The translations under genes were made by a program, and so were the position numbers. Under the pieces are notes generated by a model. It saw only the letters and a program-made list of their open reading frames with translations. It did not search any database and was not told where the DNA came from. Source: Clostridiaceae bacterium BRH_c20a (GTDB lineage: Bacteria > Bacillota > Peptococcia > Peptococcales > BICA1-8). From it: a DNA stretch of 64,000 nucleotides. This document shows positions 57,921 to 64,000 of this stretch, piece by piece. Numbering within the stretch: position 1 is the first letter of the stretch; the number at the start of each line of letters is the position of its first letter. The stretch is from positions 1 through 64,000 of the forward strand of contig LADT01000013.1 of assembly GCA_000961765.1 (NCBI GenBank), read 5' to 3'.

Positions 57921-60900
57921 TAAATGTTCGGCTAGATAATCCTGAATAGCATTATAGTTAAGCTTGTCACTATCCCTAGCGGTTTCGAATGTACTCAAAA
58001 ACGCCTCCGCTGTATCTAATGAGGTAAAGCAGGGGATTCTGTACTCCGCAGCTAAACGGCGAATTTTAAAGCCTTTAGTACCGTGGCTTTTACCTTGACT
58101 GGGAGTATTAATGACTAGTTGGACTTGGTCCTTTTCCAAAAGCTGGTAGGGATCATCGGCGTTAAAAACTATGATTCCCTGGGATTTTAGATACTGGGCG
58201 GTAGAATTGGTCGCCATAATATTAAAACCAGCTTTATTAAACTCTTTGACAATTGATAAGGCTTCATCATAATCCTTAGGCGCCAAGGAAACCAACACAT
58301 TGCCTTGAAGCGGAAATTTATTACCGGCTCCCGTAATAGCCTTATATAGAGCACCGGAGAAGGTGTAGTCTATACCTAAAACCTCGCCTGTTGACTTCAT
58401 TTCTGGACCTAATGAGGTATCAACCTTGCTCAATTTTTCGAAGGAAAATACCGGGGCTTTAACTACAATATAATCAGGCTCCTGCCATAACCCGCTGGGA
58501 TAGCCCATATTCTTTAAAGTCCTGCCCAGCATTGCCCAGGTGGCAAGCTTTATCATTGGTACTCCGGTAATTTTTGATAAAATAGGTACCGTCCTGGAAG
58601 CCCGGGGATTTACCTCTAAGACATATGCTTCTTCATCAGCTACTACAAACTGAATATTAAATATTCCTTTTACCTTGAGAGCCTTACCAATCTTTTCAGT
58701 ATAATCTACTATCTTATCCTTAACCTTTTTACTGATAGTCTGAGTCGGGTATACTGCCATACTATCCCCGGAATGAACTCCTGCCCGCTCAATATGTTCC
58801 ATTATCCCCGGAATTAAAATTTCCTCTCCATCACCAATAGCATCTACTTCTACTTCTTTTCCTTTAATATACTTATCAATCAGGATGGGATGTTTAGAGG
58901 AGATATCGACTGCAGATTCTACATATTGAATTAATTGATCCATATTATAGACAACCCGCATAGCCCTCCCTCCCAAAACATAGGAAGGTCGTACTAAAAG
59001 GGGGAAACCCAACTCATGGGCAATAGCCTCGACCTGCTCAACCTTTTTAGCAGTTTTACCCTTAGTCTGGGGTATTTTTAATTCATTCATCAACCTTTCA
59101 AACTTTTCTCTATCTTCGGCGGCATCTATACAAGCAACTGGTGTACCTAAAATTTCAACGCCTAAACCAGAAAGCTCTTCAGCTAAGTTGATGGCTGTCT
59201 GCCCGCCAAACTGGACAACTAAACCTAAAGGTTTCTCCTCCTCCACTACATTCAGGACATCCTCTACGGTCAAAGGCTCAAAGTACAGGCGGTCAGAAGT
59301 ATCAAAGTCAGTACTTACCGTTTCCGGATTATTATTAATAATAACCGCATCATAACCCGCTTCCTGTAAAGCCCATACTGCATGGACAGAACAGTAATCA
59401 AATTCTATCCCCTGCCCAATCCTAATAGGACCTGAGCCTAATACAAGTACTTTTTGCTTCGGGTTAAATTGGACTTCCGTTTCCGCTTCATAAGTAGTGT
59501 AATAATAAGGCGTTTCCGCTTCAAACTCCCCAGCACAGGTATCAACTACTTTATAAACAGGCTTAATATTGCTATTATTTCTAAGCTTACGGACATCTAT
59601 TGCCTCAATTCCTTTAAGCTTAGCAATCTGCTCATCGCTAAAGCCAATTTTCTTAGCCTTTAGTAAGAGGTCCTGAGATAAATTATGTTCTTTAATTCTT
59701 CTTTCCATAGCTACAATGTTCTGAATCTTCACCAGAAAAAATGGATCCATTTGGGTTAAGACTTTAAGCTCTTTGACTGTCCAATTACGGCGAAAAGCCT
59801 CAGCTATTGCAAAGAGCCTCTCATCATCGGCATACTTGAGCTTATTTTCCAGCTCCATCTCAGTCCAACTGCCGCTGGCTTTAAGAGTCAGACCCACGAC
59901 CCCTGTTTCCAAAGAGCGTACCGCCTTTAATAGGGCTCCCTCAATGGTCCGCTCAATAGACATTACTTCCCCGGTAGCCTTCATTTGAGTGCCTAAAACC
60001 CTATTGGCAGTAGGGAATTTATCAAAGGGCCAGCGGGGAATTTTTGCAACGACATAGTCAATACTTGGTTCAAAGCAGGCACTTGTCTTACCCGTTACCG
60101 GGTTTAATATTTCATCAAGGGTGAAGCCAATGGCTATCTTAGTTGCTACCTTGGCAATAGGATATCCGGTAGCCTTAGAAGCCAAAGCACTGGACCGGGA
60201 AACCCGAGGATTGACCTCAATAACAACATAATTCAGACTGTTAGGGTCGAGGCCAAATTGGATATTACAGCCTCCCTCCACTTCTAGCTTCCTGATTATC
60301 TTTATAGCTGCAGACCTTAACATTTGAAACTCTTTATTAGTCAAGGTCTGCACTGGAGCAAATACTATACTATCACCGGTATGAATACCCATGGGGTCCA
60401 TATTTTCCATGCTGCAGATAATAATACAGTTATCAGCTTTATCCCGCATAACCTCAACTTCTATCTCTTTCCAGCCGGCTACACTTTGCTCAATTAATAC
60501 TTGACCAATTCGGCTGACCTTCAAGCCCAAAGAAACTATAGTATGAAGCTCATCAACATTATGGACAATGCCCCCGCCGGTTCCCCCAAGGGTATAAGCA
60601 GGGCGAACAATAACAGGAAAACCTACCTTGGTCGCAAACGCAAAAGCATCCTTGATATCGGTAATTATAGTGCTTTCCGGGATAGGCTCACCTAGCGCCT
60701 GCATAGTATCCTTAAATTCTTCCCGATCCTCTGATCTTTTAATAGCTTCTAGCTTGGTCCCTAATAATTCTACATCATATTCAGCCAAGACACCTTTTTC
60801 AGCCAGCTCCACAGCTAAATTAAGACCTGTTTGCCCCCCTAATCCGGGAATAATACCCTGGGGCCTTTCTTTAGCAATTATTTTAGCTATAGTTTCTATA

Positions 60901-61109
60901 TTCAAAGGCTCAATATAAATACGATCAGCAATGTTTTCATCAGTCATAATAGTAGCAGGATTACTGTTCACCAAAACAACCTCCAAGCCCTCTTCCTTTA
61001 AGGCTTTGCAGGCCTGGGTGCCGGCATAGTCAAACTCAGCCGCCTGCCCAATTATGATGGGCCCGGAACCAATAACCATTACTTTATGTAAATCTATCCG
61101 CTTAGGCAT
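57888..61109 (-). CDS. carB: Carbamoyl-phosphate synthase large subunit
   Basis: A 1073-residue enzyme of usual length with duplicated ATP-grasp halves ([25 protein letters not shown] at the start; [25 protein letters not shown] at about 545), both with [12 protein letters not shown]- and [11 protein letters not shown]-type nucleotide loops. A C-terminal MGS-like regulatory domain follows ([19 protein letters not shown], about 930-1073). It makes carbamoyl phosphate from bicarbonate, glutamine-derived ammonia and ATP. The end [11 protein letters not shown] is repeat-encoded. With carA and arg genes around it, it serves arginine synthesis. The ATG follows AGGAGGTAAAC. Confidence 0.98.
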   Translation of the reverse strand: MPKRIDLHKVMVIGSGPIIIGQAAEFDYAGTQACKALKEEGLEVVLVNSNPATIMTDENIADRIYIEPLNIETIAKIIAKERPQGIIPGLGGQTGLNLAVELAEKGVLAEYDVELLGTKLEAIKRSEDREEFKDTMQALGEPIPESTIITDIKDAFAFATKVGFPVIVRPAYTLGGTGGGIVHNVDELHTIVSLGLKVSRIGQVLIEQSVAGWKEIEVEVMRDKADNCIIICSMENMDPMGIHTGDSIVFAPVQTLTNKEFQMLRSAAIKIIRKLEVEGGCNIQFGLDPNSLNYVVIEVNPRVSRSSALASKATGYPIAKVATKIAIGFTLDEILNPVTGKTSACFEPSIDYVVAKIPRWPFDKFPTANRVLGTQMKATGEVMSIERTIEGALLKAVRSLETGVVGLTLKASGSWTEMELENKLKYADDERLFAIAEAFRRNWTVKELKVLTQMDPFFLVKIQNIVAMERRIKEHNLSQDLLLKAKKIGFSDEQIAKLKGIEAIDVRKLRNNSNIKPVYKVVDTCAGEFEAETPYYYTTYEAETEVQFNPKQKVLVLGSGPIRIGQGIEFDYCSVHAVWALQEAGYDAVIINNNPETVSTDFDTSDRLYFEPLTVEDVLNVVEEEKPLGLVVQFGGQTAINLAEELSGLGVEILGTPVACIDAAEDREKFERLMNELKIPQTKGKTAKKVEQVEAIAHELGFPLLVRPSYVLGGRAMRVVYNMDQLIQYVESAVDISSKHPILIDKYIKGKEVEVDAIGDGEEILIPGIMEHIERAGVHSGDSMAVYPTQTISKKVKDKIVDYTEKIGKALKVKGIFNIQFVVADEEAYVLEVNPRASRTVPILSKITGVPMIKLATWAMLGRTLKNMGYPSGLWQEPDYIVVKAPVFSFEKLSKVDTSLGPEMKSTGEVLGIDYTFSGALYKAITGAGNKFPLQGNVLVSLAPKDYDEALSIVKEFNKAGFNIMATNSTAQYLKSQGIIVFNADDPYQLLEKDQVQLVINTPSQGKSHGTKGFKIRRLAAEYRIPCFTSLDTAEAFLSTFETARDSDKLNYNAIQDYLAEHLKVKVSLTSFR

Positions 61110-61133
61110 GTTTACCTCCTAGGTAAGTTACTA

Positions 61134-61246
61134 GTGACTGGTAAGTTCTTTGTGTTAACATCTTGGGTTTCGTGACCAGTGTTCGGGGACCGGTGTTCAG
61201 TGACCAGAAAAGGGCATCTGCTAATGAGCAATATTGTGGGATGCAT
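61134..61246. repeat. Inverted repeat flanking nudix-carB, right copy
   Basis: GTGACTGGTAAG, TTGTGTTAACATCTTGGGTT, CGGGGACCGGTGTTCAGTGA, down to GGGATGCAT. Its inverted partner is 56771-56879, so nudix plus carB (4.3 kb) could invert by recombination. Separates carB from carA by 217 bases. Confidence 0.9.
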
Positions 61247-61326
61247 CATGTAGTATTTTACGGAAGATATGCATCCCCAAAATTAACAACCATCTAAAGC
61301 TATTTCGCGCCCACTCGCCCACTCGC

Positions 61327-62379
61327 TCATGCGCCCACTTTGATCATTTCGTAGAAATGATCAAAAAGATAAGCTGAGTCTTCCGGTCCTGGTGCTGCTT
61401 CAGGATGGTATTGAACGGAGGATATAGGCAGGTATTTATGCCCAATTCCTTCAATAGTACCGTCATTTAGATTCCTATGGGAGATAAATACATCACTGGG
61501 GAGGGTCTCCTCTTTCACAGCATAGCCGTGATTTTGGGAGGTTATATAGACCCTATTAGTTAATAGATCTTTAACCGAATGGTTAACTCCCCGGTGACCA
61601 AATTTCAGTTTGTAGGTATCTGCTCCCATTGCCAAGGCTAATAATTGATGTCCCAAACAAATACCGCAAATAGGCAGCTTACCTAGTAATGCTTTAATTG
61701 TAGCTATAGCCTGGGGAACATCCTTAGGGTCCCCAGGTCCATTGGATAAAAAGATTCCTTGGGGCATTAAGCTTAGTATTTCATCAGCCCCTATTCCGGC
61801 AGGAACCTGAATGATATCAAAGCCTTTGGATTGAAGGGCTGTTATGATACTTTTTTTAATACCAAAATCCATCGCTACAAGCCTAGGGCCAGTGCCGGGC
61901 AAATGCTTGATTTCTTTAATAGTAACCTGTTCAACTAAGCATTGGGCTGATCCTTGAAGTTCATCTTTGTTTAAGTTGGAATTAGTAGTAATAACCCCTT
62001 TCATGGTTCCCCGGGAGCGGAGATGCCTAGTTAGTGCCCGGGTATCAACACCTTCTAAACCCACAATTTTATGGGTTGCCAGGAAGTTCTCCAAGCTTTC
62101 ATCAGCCTGCCAGTTATTATGGTAGGTACAGTTCTCCCTAACAATAAATCCCTTAACATGGGGTCTTGATGACTCATTATCTTCTAAATTTACTCCATAA
62201 TTCCCGATTAAAGGATATGTCATGACAACTATCTGTCCCACATAAGAAGGATCGGTAATAACCTCTTGGTAGCCAACCATCCCTGTATTAAAAACTACTT
62301 CCCCCTGTGTATTGCCCCGAAAGCCAAACACCTTCCCGGGAAAGCAAGTACCATCTTCTAATATCAATACGCCAGCCAA
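61327..62379 (-). CDS. carA: Carbamoyl-phosphate synthase small subunit
   Basis: A 350-residue glutamine amidotransferase subunit. The N-terminal half has the CPSase small-chain fold (GYQEVITDPSYVGQIVVMTYPLIGNYG), and the C-terminal half is a class I GATase with SNGPGDP, CGICLGHQLLALA (catalytic Cys about residue 243) and YHPEAAPGPED (His and Glu). It channels ammonia to CarB. The start lies 4 bases after argD's stop, so they are one operon. It is followed by a repeat-rich 217-base gap before carB. Confidence 0.98.
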   Translation of the reverse strand: MAGVLILEDGTCFPGKVFGFRGNTQGEVVFNTGMVGYQEVITDPSYVGQIVVMTYPLIGNYGVNLEDNESSRPHVKGFIVRENCTYHNNWQADESLENFLATHKIVGLEGVDTRALTRHLRSRGTMKGVITTNSNLNKDELQGSAQCLVEQVTIKEIKHLPGTGPRLVAMDFGIKKSIITALQSKGFDIIQVPAGIGADEILSLMPQGIFLSNGPGDPKDVPQAIATIKALLGKLPICGICLGHQLLALAMGADTYKLKFGHRGVNHSVKDLLTNRVYITSQNHGYAVKEETLPSDVFISHRNLNDGTIEGIGHKYLPISSVQYHPEAAPGPEDSAYLFDHFYEMIKVGA

Positions 62380-62383
62380 TTAC

Positions 62384-63547
62384 TTAACCCCCTATTGCCT
62401 TTGCCAACACTTCAATAACCTGGTCAATTTCTCCTTCATCTACCGTCAGAGGAGGTACAAATCTCAATACACTGTTCCCTACCGCGTTAATTAAAACCCC
62501 ATTTTCCAGGCACTTTTCCACAATAGGCTGGGCATCAACTGACAAATCACAGCCAATCATCAAACCCATTCCTTTGACCTTAGTTATCTGGGGATACTCT
62601 TTTTGTAATTGACTTAATTTCTCCTTAAAATATTGTCCTTTTTTAACTACTGCTTCTAAAAACTCCGGATTAAGTAAGACTGAAGTAGCCGCTAAACCTG
62701 CAGCAGTGGCTAGAGGATTACCTCCAAAGGTAGCTGCGTGGTCACCGGGAACAAAAGCTTTAGCAACCTCGTCTTTAGCTAGCATAGCTCCAATAGGAAC
62801 ACCACCGCCTAAGGCTTTAGCCAAGGTTACAATATCAGGACTTAGACCAAAATTTTGGTAACCAAAAGCTTTTCCGGTTCTCCCTAAGCCAGTTTGTACT
62901 TCATCAATAATTAAGAGCACGTTATTTTTTCTGCAAATAGCTTCTACCCCTTGCAAATATTCCACGGAAGGGACATTTACGCCCCCTTCTCCCTGAATAG
63001 TTTCAAGCATCACTGCACAAGTTTTTTCAGTGACCGCATTAGAAAGAGCAGCTAAATCATCATAGGGTACATATTTGAAACCTTCCGGAAGTGGAGTAAA
63101 AGCTTTTCTGTATTTTTCCTGACCGGTAGCTGTCAATGATCCTATGGTGCGACCGTGGAAAGACTGCTCCATGGAAATAATTTCATAACGACCATTACCC
63201 CATTTTCTAGCCAGCTTAATTGCTGCTTCATTAGCCTCTGTCCCGCTATTGCAGAAAAAAGCCTTATCGCAGCAGGAATTTTCTACCAAAACTTTAGCTA
63301 GCTTTACCTGAGGCTCTATCCAATAAAGATTTGAACAATGAATAAGCTTTTCAGACTGTTCCTTTAAAGCGTCGCTAACCACCTTGGGGCAATGTCCCAA
63401 GGAATTAACAGCAATCCCAGCCACAAAGTCTAAATATTTATTACCTTCCGAATCCCAGACATAAGAGCCCTCACCTTTAACAAAAACCTTGGGTAAACGC
63501 TTATAGGTATTCATCACATACTTTAATCCTAATTCCACCATTTCCAT
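62384..63547 (-). CDS. argD: Acetylornithine aminotransferase
   Basis: A 387-residue class III aminotransferase of the ArgD group. DEVQTGLGRTGKAFGYQNFG holds the PLP-phosphate region and TLAKALGGGVPIGAMLA the PLP lysine. FCNSGTEANEAAIKLARKWG and MLETIQGEGGVN are further hallmarks. It converts N-acetylglutamate semialdehyde to acetylornithine. It lies 7 bases downstream of argB, and carA starts 4 bases further on, which supports one operon argB-argD-carA. Confidence 0.97.
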   Translation of the reverse strand: MEMVELGLKYVMNTYKRLPKVFVKGEGSYVWDSEGNKYLDFVAGIAVNSLGHCPKVVSDALKEQSEKLIHCSNLYWIEPQVKLAKVLVENSCCDKAFFCNSGTEANEAAIKLARKWGNGRYEIISMEQSFHGRTIGSLTATGQEKYRKAFTPLPEGFKYVPYDDLAALSNAVTEKTCAVMLETIQGEGGVNVPSVEYLQGVEAICRKNNVLLIIDEVQTGLGRTGKAFGYQNFGLSPDIVTLAKALGGGVPIGAMLAKDEVAKAFVPGDHAATFGGNPLATAAGLAATSVLLNPEFLEAVVKKGQYFKEKLSQLQKEYPQITKVKGMGLMIGCDLSVDAQPIVEKCLENGVLINAVGNSVLRFVPPLTVDEGEIDQVIEVLAKAIGG

Positions 63548-63554
63548 AGCTTCT

Positions 63555-64000
63555 TCACTCCTTTATTACCATAGTTCCGACACCTTTATCGGTAAAAACC
63601 TCTAAAAGAAGGGCATGGGGCAATCGTCCGTTAATTATATGAACTGTTTTGACCCCTCCCAATAAAGCCTCCATACAACACTCAATTTTGGGAATCATCC
63701 CACCATCTATTACTCCCGTTTCCATAAAGTGCCGTGCCTCTTTAAAGCTTAAAGCAGAAACAAGCTCCCCCTTACTATCCAAAACCCCTTCAACATCAGT
63801 CAGAAGAACAAGCTTATCAGCCTCTAGGGCACCTGCAATACTGCCAGCTACATAATCTGCGTTAATATTATAAACATCTCCATCCCCATTAGTACCTATA
63901 GGAGCTATTACTGGGATATGCCCCTGTTCTATAGCGCTGTAAATCAATTGGGGATTAATATGATCCACTTCGCCCACAAAACCTAAATCTATTTCTACCC
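63555..64000 (-). CDS. argB: Acetylglutamate kinase (5' part outside the window)
   Basis: The frame runs from the window edge and shows the C-terminal half of ArgB: DLGFVGEVDHINPQL, PIGTNGDGDVYNINADYVAGSIAGAL, KLVLLTDVEGVLD, and GGMIPKIECCMEALLGGVKTVHIINGR, all of the amino-acid kinase family. It phosphorylates N-acetylglutamate. The true start lies beyond 64000 (an internal ATG at 63977 is not the start). First gene of the visible argB-argD-carA-carB operon; argC and argJ are expected upstream but not visible. Confidence 0.96.
   Translation of the reverse strand, partial: VEIDLGFVGEVDHINPQLIYSAIEQGHIPVIAPIGTNGDGDVYNINADYVAGSIAGALEADKLVLLTDVEGVLDSKGELVSALSFKEARHFMETGVIDGGMIPKIECCMEALLGGVKTVHIINGRLPHALLLEVFTDKGVGTMVIKE

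Noticed and set aside
1-64000. tRNA, rRNA or prophage genes
   Set aside because: No tRNA-like cloverleaf, T-loop word or rRNA segment was recognised; a single holin-like gene without other phage genes is not enough for a prophage call.

Overview
The window looks like a chromosomal piece of an anaerobic, low-GC Firmicute of the Clostridia/Peptococcia type. The reasons are lipoprotein-type binding proteins, a T-box in front of tyrS, SLH-domain and SipW-type surface proteins, a tyrosine-kinase/PHP-phosphatase exopolysaccharide locus, PilZ proteins and strong AGGAGG-type ribosome binding sites. No rRNA, tRNA, CRISPR array or prophage was seen. The taxonomic call is inference.

Layout. (1) 1-9653, plus strand: a catabolic and uptake locus. 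It has the end of a small SAF-domain subunit, a UxaA/SuyB-type lyase, an Ldh2-family 2-hydroxyacid dehydrogenase, a TRAP transporter (dctPQM), a FadR-type GntR regulator and a tripartite tricarboxylate transporter (tctCAB). Two TGGTNNGACC-like sites, one before the dehydrogenase and one before tctC, are candidate operators for the regulator. Sulfolactate or a related 2-hydroxy acid is a plausible substrate but is not proven. (2) 9.7-14 kb, minus strand: small and hypothetical genes, a STAS gene remnant, a papain-like protein and a protein with stalk-type domains. (3) 14-20.3 kb: T-box-tyrS, typA, a holin-like gene, marR and a LigD-type ligase. (4) 20.5-26.9 kb: a ZIP transporter, two half-size TauE/SafE genes, an amino-acid permease, a DUF6612 lipoprotein, a YtrA-type regulator with a repeated operator, and a Rossmann protein. 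(5) 27-30.7 kb: an ECF-type Ni/Co transporter operon. (6) 30.8-43.6 kb: two PilZ genes and an exopolysaccharide operon read leftward from the initiating sugar transferase to tyrosine kinase, phosphatase and a 57-aa gene not in the ORF list. (7) 43.7-49.9 kb: a surface-fibre-like operon (SLH protein, two SipW-dependent proteins, a 41-aa mini version, a signal peptidase and DUF5305) behind a leader that resembles a c-di-GMP-II riboswitch with a terminator. (8) 50.3-64 kb: arginine biosynthesis (argB-argD-carA-carB and argF-argG-argH) interrupted by an M20 peptidase, a REP-associated transposase and a Nudix gene.

The most unusual property is the density of short dispersed repeats. At least seven families occur between genes. 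They include a REP-like palindrome linked to the resident RAYT transposase, a 77-83 bp hairpin element, 31-34 bp period arrays and 7-8 bp tandem repeats. Many of them overlap the 3' ends of genes, so about ten proteins end in residues encoded by a repeat; three unrelated proteins share the C-terminus GSGFTL.

Possible functional links: c-di-GMP receptors (PilZ), a possible c-di-GMP riboswitch, the exopolysaccharide operon and the SLH/SipW operon lie close together and could form a regulated cell-surface programme. The first 9.6 kb form a self-contained uptake and degradation unit with its own regulator.
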